Source: Desulfobulbaceae bacterium BRH_c16a
GTDB lineage: Bacteria > Desulfobacterota > Desulfobulbia > Desulfobulbales > Desulfocapsaceae
Reading direction: 5' to 3'
NCBI GenBank assembly: GCA_000961725.1
Contig: LADS01000042.1
Location: 1 to 39,333, forward strand
DNA: 39,333 nucleotides
How positions within the stretch are numbered: the first letter of the stretch is position 1; the number at the start of each line of letters is the position of its first letter. The notes under the pieces were generated by a model. That model worked only from the letters and a program-made list of their open reading frames with translations, ran no database searches and was not told the origin of the DNA. A program made the position numbers and the translations under genes. Shown here one piece after another: positions 16,582 to 24,807 of this stretch.

Positions 16582-17232
16582 CTATTGCTCGACCCGCATT
16601 GCCTCTACCGGCTGCATCCGGGAAGCGACTATGGCCGGATAAAGCACGCCGAGAAGGCTGAGGACCGTCCCGATGAATATGGCGTACAGGAGGGTCGCGG
16701 CGATCTCGGGCCACGGTAGATAGCTCCCGGAATTCACGCCGAATTTGCCGAGTGTCGTGAGAATTGCAGCGACAGCACCAAGCACCGCTCCGGCAAATGA
16801 GCCGGCCAGCCCCTGGAGAGTCGCTTCGATGACAAATATTCTGACAATGAACCGATCGAGCGCTCCCAGGCACTTCAGCGTACCGATCTCCCGGAACCGC
16901 TCCGTCACCGACATGAGCTGGGCATTGATAATACCGACAACACAGACGAGCAGGGAAAGAAAGACGATCCAGCGTTGTTTGCTCGAACTGGCAATACTGG
17001 TATCGCCCGGAGCAATATCATAGCCTGACTTGACGAGCGCCTCGATGTATCCTGGATCGCCGCTTGACAGCAATCCTCCTGCAATAATATTGCCGCTTTG
17101 GGTGAATGAGAGAAAAGCCACGGCCAGCACCAGGCTCATGGTGGTAATGAGAGAACGAAAGAAGCGGACCCTGATCGACTGGTAAGCCATCTGGAAGGAT
17201 TTGGCGAATGGCAATGCGACAAGACGTCTCAT
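16582..17232 (-). CDS. Compact FtsX-family ABC permease
   Basis: 216 residues from ATG 17232, chosen because GGAG lies 8 nt upstream and the conserved FtsX N-terminus (FAKSFQMAYQSIRVRFFRSLIT) starts there. TM1 is at about 27-50 and three helices form the C-terminal FtsX domain (SVTERFREIGTLKCLGA motif; VLYPAIVASRMQPVEAMR end). Between TM1 and TM2 there are only some 40 residues, where MacB or LolC/E carry a 200-residue periplasmic domain. It therefore lacks a substrate-handling domain and presumably pairs with the large M28-FtsX fusion as the minimal half of a heterodimer. It starts a likely sub-operon with its own promoter. Confidence 0.88.
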   Translation of the reverse strand: MRRLVALPFAKSFQMAYQSIRVRFFRSLITTMSLVLAVAFLSFTQSGNIIAGGLLSSGDPGYIEALVKSGYDIAPGDTSIASSSKQRWIVFLSLLVCVVGIINAQLMSVTERFREIGTLKCLGALDRFIVRIFVIEATLQGLAGSFAGAVLGAVAAILTTLGKFGVNSGSYLPWPEIAATLLYAIFIGTVLSLLGVLYPAIVASRMQPVEAMRVEQ

Positions 17233-17306
17233 GGATCGGGCTCCGGCCGTACAGTTGGTAGTAAATGTCAATTGGTAATAAATACTATATTGCCGCTGTT
17301 CAGTCA

Positions 17307-17335
17307 AATCTAGTTGTTATCAAAGAGCATGTCAA
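17307..17335 (-). promoter_or_regulatory. Sigma70-type promoter before the FtsX-ABC genes
   Basis: In the 145-bp gap between the M32 peptidase gene and the small FtsX gene, the minus strand has TTGACA (17335-17330), 17 bp, then TAGATT (17312-17307). The predicted transcript starts about 70 nt before ATG 17232. The -35 and first spacer bases (TTGACATGCTCT) are shared exactly with the promoter at 6813-6841. The rest of the gap is AT-rich and holds no gene. Confidence 0.55.
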
Positions 17336-17377
17336 TGTACGCCCAGCCCATTTCCGCGACGATTGTCCGGGCCGTGA

Positions 17378-18880
17378 TCAGTTCAATCCTTCCAGGTATC
17401 GGGCGCGGATATGGTTGAGAAAATAGTCCGGATTGGTTTTTTCTCCACTGGCGGCTTGCATGATCTCCTGGGAGTCCATGGAGGATGCCTTGCTCCATAT
17501 GTTGTTTTTCAGCCACGTTCTGATAAAGCCTGCTTCGCCCGCGGCAAGCAGGTCCTGCCAGTCCGGATGGTTCCGGCGAAGGGCGGCAAAGAGCTGGGCG
17601 CTGTTCAAGGCACCGATTGTATAGGAGGGGAAGTACCCGAAGCTGCCGTCGCTCCAGTGCATATCCTGCAGACAGCCGTCAGTGTAGTTGCCTTCGGTGG
17701 AAAGGTTTAAGTACTGGATCATTTTCGCATCCCAAACCGCCGGAATGTCCCGGGCCAGGAGGGAGCCGTTGATCAGACCGCTTTCGATCTCGTAACGGAG
17801 GATGACGTGCAGCGGGTAGGTAACCTCATCGGCTTCAACCCGGATAAAGCTTGGCTGGACCCGGGTTGTGGCGGCCCAGAGGGCAGCGCCGTCAAATTCT
17901 GCGGTGGCCGGCAGCAACCTGTGGATGGCTGAGCGGAAATAGGTGATGAAAGAACGCGACAGGAACAGTTGTTTTTCAAAGAGCAGGCTCTGGCTCTCGT
18001 GCAGACACATGTTGCGGGCAAATCCTATCGGCAGGCCGTCCCACTCGGCGGGCAGGCCATCTTCATAGGCGGCATGTCCCGTTTCATGGGCGGTGGCCAG
18101 CAAGGCATCGAGAAAATCGTTGTCGCGGTACCGGGTAGTGATCCGCTGGTCGCCGCGACCGCCGGTGCTGAACGGGTGGGCACTGACGTCCTGGCGGCCG
18201 CGGTCGAAGTCAAAGCCCAGGCAGATCATCAGTTCCCGGTTGAGCTGCTGCTGGAGTTCTATGGGGTAGTGTCCCCGCAGATCGGCAATGGTTTCGGTTT
18301 TTTGTCTGGCCACAACCTGTCGCACGAGTTCCGGCAACTCCCGTTTCAGCCCTGCAAAAATCCCGGCAATAAAGCTGCTGCTGTCGCCGGTACAGTATAA
18401 ATCGAGCAAGGCGTCATACGGTGTGGGGAAATGACCGGGACGAAAATCGCAGCGGGCCTGGGCTTCTTCCCGGGCCAGCCGCACCACCTCCTGAAAGTTT
18501 GCAAGAAATCCCTGCCAGTCGTTGTTTTTCCGCTGGCTGCGCCAGCCATGTTCGCAGATCGATCCGGCCAGTGATTTGGCCTTTACCAGCTCGGCGGGAA
18601 GGCAGATGGCCCGTTTATACATCCGCTCCATTTCCTGAAGGCTTCGCAGCCGGATGGGGTCCTGCAAACCTTCTGCCGCTCGGCCGAGAAGATCGCCCAG
18701 TTCCGGGGAAATGAGCATTTCGTGGCGCAGGGCAGTGAGTTCGGCCATCGCCTCCGACCGCGACTGATTGCCGCCGGGAGGCATCATTACCATATGATCC
18801 CATTGGAGAAAGGTTCTGGCATGGTCGATTCTGGCGATTCTTTTAAAATAATTTTCAAGTGCCTGGAAGTGATCAGTCAT
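17378..18880 (-). CDS. Metallocarboxypeptidase, peptidase family M32
   Basis: 500 residues from ATG 18880, the usual M32 length. The start is fixed by a 4-bp ATGA overlap with the upstream deacetylase gene and AAGGAG upstream. The N-terminus (ALENYFKRIARIDHARTFLQWD) is typical of thermostable carboxypeptidase Taq. The zinc motif HETGHAAYE lies at about 264-272 and the second conserved block CLHESQSLLFE at about 291-301, which supplies the third ligand region. M32 enzymes remove C-terminal residues from peptides in the cytoplasm; there is no signal peptide here. Its embedding by overlapping genes in a glycosyltransferase and deacetylase operon is unusual and suggests it acts on a peptide part of the product or is simply co-regulated. 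Confidence 0.92.
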   Translation of the reverse strand: MTDHFQALENYFKRIARIDHARTFLQWDHMVMMPPGGNQSRSEAMAELTALRHEMLISPELGDLLGRAAEGLQDPIRLRSLQEMERMYKRAICLPAELVKAKSLAGSICEHGWRSQRKNNDWQGFLANFQEVVRLAREEAQARCDFRPGHFPTPYDALLDLYCTGDSSSFIAGIFAGLKRELPELVRQVVARQKTETIADLRGHYPIELQQQLNRELMICLGFDFDRGRQDVSAHPFSTGGRGDQRITTRYRDNDFLDALLATAHETGHAAYEDGLPAEWDGLPIGFARNMCLHESQSLLFEKQLFLSRSFITYFRSAIHRLLPATAEFDGAALWAATTRVQPSFIRVEADEVTYPLHVILRYEIESGLINGSLLARDIPAVWDAKMIQYLNLSTEGNYTDGCLQDMHWSDGSFGYFPSYTIGALNSAQLFAALRRNHPDWQDLLAAGEAGFIRTWLKNNIWSKASSMDSQEIMQAASGEKTNPDYFLNHIRARYLEGLN

Positions 18881-19668
18881 GATTTCTCCTTGAGCAGGTC
18901 CCCGAAGTGGACCGGGATGATGTTTCGGTTGTTTTGGACGTGCTCGAGCAGGATGTCGAGCAGATGGAGAGCCCGTCCGTTCATCCTCTGGTGGTGGATC
19001 ATTATGCCGCATCGGCCGGAGGCGAGCCCTTCCTCGATTTCGGTCAGCAGATTGGCAAAAGCCGGCAGAGGCGACTGCTCTTTTCGAGTATGTATATCGA
19101 CGTTTACCTGGAACTCGGGCAAAGCTGCGACAGTCTCCGGGCGGGCCCCCCTGCTTCTCGAAACCGCTTTAAAACCCAGCTCGGCGAGGGCCTGCAGCGT
19201 CGAACCGCTGCACCTGTTCCAGGGCGGGGTGAAGACGGGCAGAAATTCAGGGCCGAGGAGGCGAGCCAGTCGGTCTCGGCCCTGTTTCAGACTTCTGGTG
19301 AGTTCCACAGGCTCACGGGAGGGACCGAATTCCTGTTTTTTGCCGCTCGTCTCGAAGTTGCGGTGGGTGTAGCCGTGTTGATGCCAGCACCATTGGCTGC
19401 TCCCCGCTCCGGTCACCTTTCGCAGGTCGGTCAGGCGTTTTTCCGTCAGCCATGCGGGTACTGTAGCCAGGCATAACGGCATGGCATGCTTTTTAAAACT
19501 CTCGATCAGCTCGGAAAAACTGCGGGAAGAAATGCCGATATCGTCCGCCCTGAAAAAAACCAGGGGATGGCCGGCTGCCCGTTCGCAGCCCCGCTCGATC
19601 TGCCGAGCAATTCTTTTGCTTGCCTCATCATGGCTCACTGCATAAAGGGGGGATGTCGGTTTAGTCAT
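18877..19668 (-). CDS. Polysaccharide deacetylase family protein
   Basis: 263 residues from ATG 19668. The NodB-like motifs are visible: FFRADDIG (catalytic and metal Asp pair at about 42-43), HQHGYTHRN (metal His residues near 114-120), FTPPWNRC (the RxPxW-like loop), and HHQRMN near the C-terminus. There is no signal peptide, so it would act in the cytoplasm on a glycolipid or nucleotide-linked sugar intermediate, removing an N- or O-acetyl group. It overlaps the glycosyltransferase gene upstream by 8 bp and the M32 gene downstream by 4 bp. The RADD variant and short length place it in the group often found beside glycosyltransferases. Substrate unknown. Confidence 0.88.
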   Translation of the reverse strand: MTKPTSPLYAVSHDEASKRIARQIERGCERAAGHPLVFFRADDIGISSRSFSELIESFKKHAMPLCLATVPAWLTEKRLTDLRKVTGAGSSQWCWHQHGYTHRNFETSGKKQEFGPSREPVELTRSLKQGRDRLARLLGPEFLPVFTPPWNRCSGSTLQALAELGFKAVSRSRGARPETVAALPEFQVNVDIHTRKEQSPLPAFANLLTEIEEGLASGRCGIMIHHQRMNGRALHLLDILLEHVQNNRNIIPVHFGDLLKEKS

Positions 19669-20827
19669 GCTCGATCCTGTCGCTCTGCCAAATTTCCAGT
19701 TGCCGTACGGTCTCGACCGCGCCGTTCAGATTGATGTCCGGTCTGCCGCGTGGCCGGGCCAACTGACGGAGCATAAGTTCGGCGAGGACCTTTTGGGCCA
19801 GATCGTTCTCTTCCAGCACTGTTATCGGTGCCTTTGTGCCGAGGCTTACCGCCCGCAGACGTTGCTCCCGGTTTTGTTTATAGGGATAGACCAGAGCCGG
19901 AATGCCGGCTTTGAGCAGATTCATGCAGGTGTTGTAGCCGGCCATCGAGATGGAAAGATCGGCTGCTTCGAGCCATGCGGGAAAATGGTCGGTGAAACGA
20001 TCGACACTGATTGAAGGTCCGGCTAGCTTCTGCAACCCTCGATATCTCTCCTCATCACAATACGGGCCGCAGAAAAGCTGAAGATGGGCCCGCTGGTCGA
20101 GCCGCAGGCTTTCGAAGGCACTTGCCACGGCAAAAAGCAGTTCGCTTCCGACATTGCCGCCGCCAATGCTGGCGACGATGAGCTTGTCCGATGCAAGCGG
20201 CTTAAATTTCTCGCAGGTTTCGTTGCCGCCAGCTCCTGCTCTGGTGATAAAACCGGTATAGTGGACGGGAATGCCGATATCGCCAAGGCGATTGAATGTC
20301 GCTCCCAGGGTAATTACGCCTGGATCTGCGTGGACCAGAACACCGTCGAAGAACGTGTTCAGCGTATCTACCACCCTTTGTTCGAATTTTTCCCGCCCGC
20401 TGTTCTTTTCGACCAGGATATCGCGGACACTGCAGCAGCAGAGACATTTCGGCAGCGATCCGGCACGAACGGCTGCCAGCAGCGGATCCAGTTCGAACCT
20501 GAAGGCCTTGCGGCCGAAGGGATACAGTTCGGTGACAAATACATCGGGCTGTTCCTCCTGCAGATGGGTAAAGAGCAGTTCCCGCCTTTTTTCTTTCACC
20601 TCCGCCAGGATCATTGCGGGATCGCAGGGGACGAGCGTTTGAAAATCCGGGTCCATTTCAAGACCCGGAAGAATCAATGTCTTGATGTCCTCGTGGTCGA
20701 CGGGAACCGGCGGGCCGCCGAGAATGAGAGTGGTAGGGTGATGGGCGGCGAGAGCCTTGCAGATCTCCAGGCTGCGATGAAAATGACCGATGCCGAGGAC
20801 ATGCTGACAATAGAAAGAGACTTTCAT
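19661..20827 (-). CDS. Predicted glycosyltransferase, GT28/COG4671 type (copy 2)
   Basis: 388 residues from ATG 20827, overlapping the histidine phosphatase gene by 4 bp. GT-B fold signs: an N-terminal loop GIGHFHRSLEICKAL (MurG-like GxGH), an IGGGNVGSELL loop at the start of the C-terminal domain, and SMAGYNTCMNLLKAGIPALV, the nucleotide-sugar-binding motif of the MurG/UGT class. It is a paralogue of the protein encoded at 22720-23979, which shows GLGHIRRTMAIA and SMGGYNTICEIL at the same places. It is cytoplasmic or membrane-peripheral. It probably adds one sugar of a glycan built by this cluster; donor and acceptor cannot be told from sequence. Confidence 0.88.
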   Translation of the reverse strand: MKVSFYCQHVLGIGHFHRSLEICKALAAHHPTTLILGGPPVPVDHEDIKTLILPGLEMDPDFQTLVPCDPAMILAEVKEKRRELLFTHLQEEQPDVFVTELYPFGRKAFRFELDPLLAAVRAGSLPKCLCCCSVRDILVEKNSGREKFEQRVVDTLNTFFDGVLVHADPGVITLGATFNRLGDIGIPVHYTGFITRAGAGGNETCEKFKPLASDKLIVASIGGGNVGSELLFAVASAFESLRLDQRAHLQLFCGPYCDEERYRGLQKLAGPSISVDRFTDHFPAWLEAADLSISMAGYNTCMNLLKAGIPALVYPYKQNREQRLRAVSLGTKAPITVLEENDLAQKVLAELMLRQLARPRGRPDINLNGAVETVRQLEIWQSDRIEHD

Positions 20828-21456
20828 GGTGAAAGAAGCCTCGGGATGTTGAGTTGTACGGTGGAGAAGCTGTTGCCGTCACAGGAAATTATATGCAGCC
20901 TGTCATGATGCATCAAGGGGTCTTCACCCGGCAGAAAATCCCTGCCGGTGATATGGTAGAGCGCACTTTTTATCACCCCCTGATGACAAACCACGAGGAT
21001 GCGCCGGCCCGGCCGGTTTTCGGCTGCTTCGATGAGGGCTGCCAGAACCCTTTCTTTAACGGCATTCCTGCTTTCACCGCCGGGTGCCGCAAAATCCCAG
21101 CCCATGGAAACGCGCCGGGCGAGTTCGACCTGATAATTTTTCCGGATGAAGGATATGGTTAGTCCCTCCCATGTGCCCCAGTTCTGCTCCCTGAGTCTTG
21201 GGTCGTAGGAGGTAGGCAGGCCGAGGTCCCGGTTGAGGATGGCAACTGTCTCCCGGACTCTGCCCTGATCGCTGGCCAGAATCCGGTCCCACCGGTATCC
21301 TTTCAAGGTCCCGATCCACTCCGCCGTCTGTTGCCGGCCTTCTTCAGTCAGAGGTGAGTCGCCCGAACCCTGAATTTTTTTTTCGGTATTCCATTCGGTC
21401 CGGCCGTGCCGCATCAACCCGAAAGTTGTAAGTGCTATGCTTTTTCCGGAGGTCAT
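20824..21456 (-). CDS. Histidine phosphatase (phosphoglycerate mutase-like) family protein
   Basis: 210 residues from ATG 21456, overlapping both neighbours by ATGA (4 bp). The phosphohistidine motif LMRHGRTEWN has H17. The conserved GxxxSPLTEEG, the acid block LREQNWGTWEG and the second His in VVCHQG are all present, so it should be catalytically competent. Family members dephosphorylate small molecules such as sugar phosphates or nucleotides. Its position between glycosyltransferase genes suggests it removes phosphate from a sugar or a sugar-like precursor, as phosphatases do in some nucleotide-sugar routes. That role is inference. Confidence 0.9.
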   Translation of the reverse strand: MTSGKSIALTTFGLMRHGRTEWNTEKKIQGSGDSPLTEEGRQQTAEWIGTLKGYRWDRILASDQGRVRETVAILNRDLGLPTSYDPRLREQNWGTWEGLTISFIRKNYQVELARRVSMGWDFAAPGGESRNAVKERVLAALIEAAENRPGRRILVVCHQGVIKSALYHITGRDFLPGEDPLMHHDRLHIISCDGNSFSTVQLNIPRLLSP

Positions 21457-22778
21457 GACGCCGAATTCTCTAAGAGTCGAGGGTTGTGGATTCGAAAGAT
21501 TTCGGCAAGTTCCTCGGTTGAATGGTGGTTGTCGAAATGCGTCCTGACAATTTTTTTCCCACCTTCCTTCAGGTGTTGCCGAAGTGCCCCGTCGGAAAGG
21601 ATGCGCTGCATGGCAGCAGCCATCGCCTCGGGCTCCGAGGGCGGCACGGTCAGACCGGTTTCACCGTTGATAAGAATTTCCGGGACTGCCGACACGTGGG
21701 TCGACAGGGCCGGGACGCCCATCGCAAGGCTTTCGACAAGGACGTTGGGGATGCCGTCCCGGTCGCCGTTTTTGGCTATTTCACAGCCGAGCACAAAAAG
21801 ATCGCTCTGCTTGAAATGATGCAATACCTCCGCATGGGTCTGGGTCCCCAGACAACGGCAGGAGTCTTCGAGCGCAAGGGAATGTATCAAAGCAAGTACT
21901 TTTTCCCGGTCGTCGCCATCGCCGATCAAGGTATGGCGGAATCGGATGCCTTTATCACGCAGCAGGGCCAACGCCCTGTAGATAGTCGGAAGGCCCTTTT
22001 TTTCGGTGATTCTCGCGACCGTCAGTATCTCATAGTCTTCCCGTGGAAGGTCCCGGCTGAGACCATTCTGAAAGAGATTGAGGTCTATGCCGTGGTAGAT
22101 GCAGTAGATCGGGGTGGGGCAGTCTCCGGCGATGGTCTGCAGGTATTCCTTGTTGTGTTTGGTGCAGGTTACCACAAAGCCTGCCCGCGCTATTTTTCGC
22201 CGCAGCTTTTCCTTGTCTGAAGTATAGATATCCTTGGCGTGGGCGGTGAAGCTGAAGGGGATATTCGAAAGGCATGAGGCAAACATGGCGACAGATGTCG
22301 GCGAGTGGGCGAAATGACCGTGGAGTTGAACAATTCTGTTATCTTTCTGAAGATGGGTGTTGGTGAGGTAACAGGCCTGCAGCAGGTGTTTGAGAGTGGC
22401 AAGTTCTTTGCCCTCGGTAATGCCTTCGCCTGCTGTGCGCAGAGCGGCGAGAAACTCTTTGGGCCGTTTTGCCGAAAGGAAAATGGCGGGGAGGAGCAGC
22501 CTGGAAAAATCGGTCAGCAGTTCGGTGGGCAGATAATCCACCCGGGCTTGTATCTCCTTGACCGAGGGATGACTGAAGGATTCCCTCGGCTGGCGCATGG
22601 AAAACAGGCGCATGGAAAAGCCCAGTTTTTCAAGGAGAAGAATTTCGTTGGAGATAAAGGTTTCCGATATTCGCGGGTACCCTTTAAGAATGTAGCCGAG
22701 AACTGCCGGCGAAAATTGCTCAGGAACACTCCTCCTGTTGCCTTGGAATTGCATCGTGCTGCTGCTCTGTGTGTCCAT
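21453..22778 (-). CDS. Glycosyltransferase family 4 protein
   Basis: 441 residues from ATG 22778 (AAGG 6 nt upstream), overlapping the upstream glycosyltransferase gene by 59 bp. The N-terminus YILKGYPRISETFISNEI is characteristic of exopolysaccharide and colanic-acid type GT4 enzymes. The C-terminal Rossmann half carries LTVARITEKKGL and the VESLAMGVPALSTHVSAVPE block with the E-x7-E-type acceptor/donor-binding motif, then GETGLTVPP. Retaining mechanism expected, NDP-sugar donor. With the two COG4671 enzymes it gives this locus three glycosyltransferases in direct succession, enough to build a short oligosaccharide. Confidence 0.93.
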   Translation of the reverse strand: MDTQSSSTMQFQGNRRSVPEQFSPAVLGYILKGYPRISETFISNEILLLEKLGFSMRLFSMRQPRESFSHPSVKEIQARVDYLPTELLTDFSRLLLPAIFLSAKRPKEFLAALRTAGEGITEGKELATLKHLLQACYLTNTHLQKDNRIVQLHGHFAHSPTSVAMFASCLSNIPFSFTAHAKDIYTSDKEKLRRKIARAGFVVTCTKHNKEYLQTIAGDCPTPIYCIYHGIDLNLFQNGLSRDLPREDYEILTVARITEKKGLPTIYRALALLRDKGIRFRHTLIGDGDDREKVLALIHSLALEDSCRCLGTQTHAEVLHHFKQSDLFVLGCEIAKNGDRDGIPNVLVESLAMGVPALSTHVSAVPEILINGETGLTVPPSEPEAMAAAMQRILSDGALRQHLKEGGKKIVRTHFDNHHSTEELAEIFRIHNPRLLENSAS

Positions 22779-23979
22779 TTTTTGCCTTGAAATGGGTCAG
22801 TCTTGCGAGCATGGTATCAAGCCCGGAAAGATCAAAAGTTTTGATTGCTTCAACGTAGTGTCGCCGGTTGGATAAAAGGGAGATGATTTTTTCCCGCAAC
22901 AGTTGCGGCGTCACTTCCTTGAATGGAATGAAATCGAGAAGACCTTCGTTCTTCAGTCGGGTTGCCCTGATCAATTGCTCCTTACGGGGAGTTTCCCGCG
23001 GGATTATCAGGGCCGGAGTCTGTTGTGTGAGGATTTCACAGATGGTGTTGTATCCGCCCATGGAGATTACCATGTCGGCTGCCGCGATCAGGTCCTCGAG
23101 CCTGGGATCGAATGGAATGGTCTTGATGCCATGAATCTTGGCTCTGGCCTCCAATTCTTCACTCTTTGCCTTCGGCATGAACGGTCCGGTGATGATGATG
23201 GTTTTAAAGGGAAGTGAGGTCGGATAATAGTCATGCATGGCCAGATAATGATCGATGACCTCATACCCGTCGCCACCACCGCCGGTGGTGACGAGGATAA
23301 AACTGTCGTCTTCCAGGATCCGATACCGTTTTCTGACGCTGACCTTGGTTTGCGGATTGAGCTTTTTTCGCGGAATGTATCCGGTGAATTTTATTTTCGA
23401 ATGGATCTGCCCGGGGATCTTATACATCTCGATCGGGTCGTAAATACTTTGGTTGCCATAAACCCATATTTCATCATACAGCCGATCCAGATAGGAATAG
23501 ATGCCTCTTTGCTGCCAGTCCTTTTTAATGACTTCGGCGTCGTCGAGGATATCGCGCAGACCGAGGATGGCAAAAGACGATGGGCTTGATTCCTTCAGCC
23601 ATTCCAGGGTTGGCAGGACTTCTTTTTTCAGGCCGAGTGGTTCTTTATCGACAATGAACAGATGCGGCTGAAAGGCCCGCGCCGTGGCAAGGATTATATT
23701 GGTTCTGATGGACAGGGCTTTTTCCTGCTCGATACGAATCGACAGCGACTGGTAATCCTCGTTGGTTTTCTTGATCATTCCGGGAATTCTGACAAAATCG
23801 ACCTGCTCGGGGAAATGGAACCGTCCGGCAATCGGCGAGCCGGTGAGAATCAGAACATTGGTGTTGATGTCACGTAAATGATTGGCGATCGCCATTGTCC
23901 GGCGGATATGTCCCAGTCCGTAGGTGTCATGAGAGTACATGAGAATGTTGTAGGCCGCAGATTCTTTATGCATGAGCAT
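22720..23979 (-). CDS. Predicted glycosyltransferase, GT28/COG4671 type (copy 1)
   Basis: 419 residues from ATG 23979; ATG 23973 is nearly as good, and neither has a strong ribosome binding site. The N-terminal SHDTYGLGHIRRTMAIANHL is the hallmark of COG4671 predicted glycosyltransferases, followed by TTGGGGDGYEVI and VISMGGYNTICEILTQQTPA in the C-terminal donor-binding half. It is the first gene of the 19-kb minus-strand block, downstream of a promoter whose -35 lies in a long palindrome. The last 40 residues (AKNGHTEQQHDAIPRQQEEC) are a polar tail without a counterpart in copy 2 and overlap the start of the GT4 gene. Confidence 0.88.
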   Translation of the reverse strand: MLMHKESAAYNILMYSHDTYGLGHIRRTMAIANHLRDINTNVLILTGSPIAGRFHFPEQVDFVRIPGMIKKTNEDYQSLSIRIEQEKALSIRTNIILATARAFQPHLFIVDKEPLGLKKEVLPTLEWLKESSPSSFAILGLRDILDDAEVIKKDWQQRGIYSYLDRLYDEIWVYGNQSIYDPIEMYKIPGQIHSKIKFTGYIPRKKLNPQTKVSVRKRYRILEDDSFILVTTGGGGDGYEVIDHYLAMHDYYPTSLPFKTIIITGPFMPKAKSEELEARAKIHGIKTIPFDPRLEDLIAAADMVISMGGYNTICEILTQQTPALIIPRETPRKEQLIRATRLKNEGLLDFIPFKEVTPQLLREKIISLLSNRRHYVEAIKTFDLSGLDTMLARLTHFKAKNGHTEQQHDAIPRQQEECS

Positions 23980-24038
23980 CGCCTGAACAGGAGAGGAAGG
24001 GAATAAGATCGAACAATGGATACCGATGATATCACTTA

Positions 24039-24079
24039 TTTATGACAAGCCGGCAACGACTTGTCAAGTTGTTGCCGGC
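24039..24079 (-). promoter_or_regulatory. Promoter with a 31-bp palindrome over its -35 (operator candidate)
   Basis: Reading the minus strand, TTGACA (24067-24062), a 17-bp spacer and CATAAA (24044-24039) form a promoter for the glycan block, with the start codon at 23979. The -35 lies at the centre of an inverted repeat, 24049-24079: arms GCCGGCAAC / GTTGCCGGC, extended inward by one G-T wobble and ACTT/AAGT. As DNA this is a near-perfect palindrome over the -35, the usual position for a repressor site. As RNA it could fold, but no T-run follows. Confidence 0.5.
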
Positions 24080-24103
24080 GGCTATGATGTGTCCTGGAGG
24101 TGA

Positions 24104-24139
24104 CAAAACACAAAACCCGAAGAACAGAGTTCTTCGGGT
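24104..24139 (-). terminator. Rho-independent terminator of the small outer-membrane protein gene
   Basis: Perfect 11-bp stem (ACCCGAAGAAC / GTTCTTCGGGT) with loop AGA at 24115-24139. On the minus strand it is followed by TTTTGTGTTTTG. It lies 31 nt after the stop at 24171. Confidence 0.85.
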
Positions 24140-24170
24140 CTCGATTGCCGAATACCAGATTATATATCCT

Positions 24171-24719
24171 TTAAAATCCCATCGTCAGCTTGTTGCTGAT
24201 CATGATAATGCTTTCCACATCGGTATAACTGCTTCGTTCGGTGAAAATATCGCCGGTTTCCATATATCCGAAGTGCAATTCAAAGGAAAGGTTGTCGAGG
24301 AGTTTATAGATGATCCCAAGATTTGCTTCCCAGCTTGATTCACTTTCATAATTGATGGAATCGGGCGCCCAAAGATTCCGGGCAAGGCCGAATGCTCCTT
24401 GAAAGGATATCTTTCTTGTGGCATCGAATGAGGCGGAGAGGGCAATGCCATTGATTCCGGAAATGGTCGAGGCGGTTTCGCCAAGGGATACTGTCGCCTT
24501 GTGTTCACTATTGAATATGTCGGCAGCGGTGCCGGTGATGAGAAGCGGGGAGTAGTTTGCCGAAAAACGCGATCTCTCAATATTATCCGGATCCGTTATC
24601 GCCCCGAGATTATAGGATGTGACCTTGTAGACATGGGTGGTCGATTCTTCGGCCTGACCCGGAAGGCCATAACCGATTACTGATATCACAGTTATTATGC
24701 AAAAAATATATTTTTTCAT
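24171..24719 (-). CDS. Small outer-membrane beta-barrel-like protein
   Basis: 182 residues from ATG 24719. This start is preferred over the frame's 24791 start because a signal peptide begins exactly there (KKYIFCIITVISVIGYGLPGQA, cleavage near QAEES). The mature protein alternates hydrophobic and polar residues and ends ISNKLTMGF, with the terminal Phe typical of outer-membrane barrels. The block NLGIIYKLLDNLSFELHFGY resembles the last strands of the trimeric porins of this phylum, including the one at 27068. It may be a small 8-stranded barrel or a short relative of those porins. It is monocistronic, with its own promoter (24808-24836) and terminator. Confidence 0.7.
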   Translation of the reverse strand: MKKYIFCIITVISVIGYGLPGQAEESTTHVYKVTSYNLGAITDPDNIERSRFSANYSPLLITGTAADIFNSEHKATVSLGETASTISGINGIALSASFDATRKISFQGAFGLARNLWAPDSINYESESSWEANLGIIYKLLDNLSFELHFGYMETGDIFTERSSYTDVESIIMISNKLTMGF

Positions 24720-24807
24720 TTTCTGCCGGTTGAGCAAGATTATGTGAGATGATGGTCTGCGTGCCTGCCCTGTTGGTGCCCTCGAGTTCAAAATATTGTA
24801 CTCCTAT

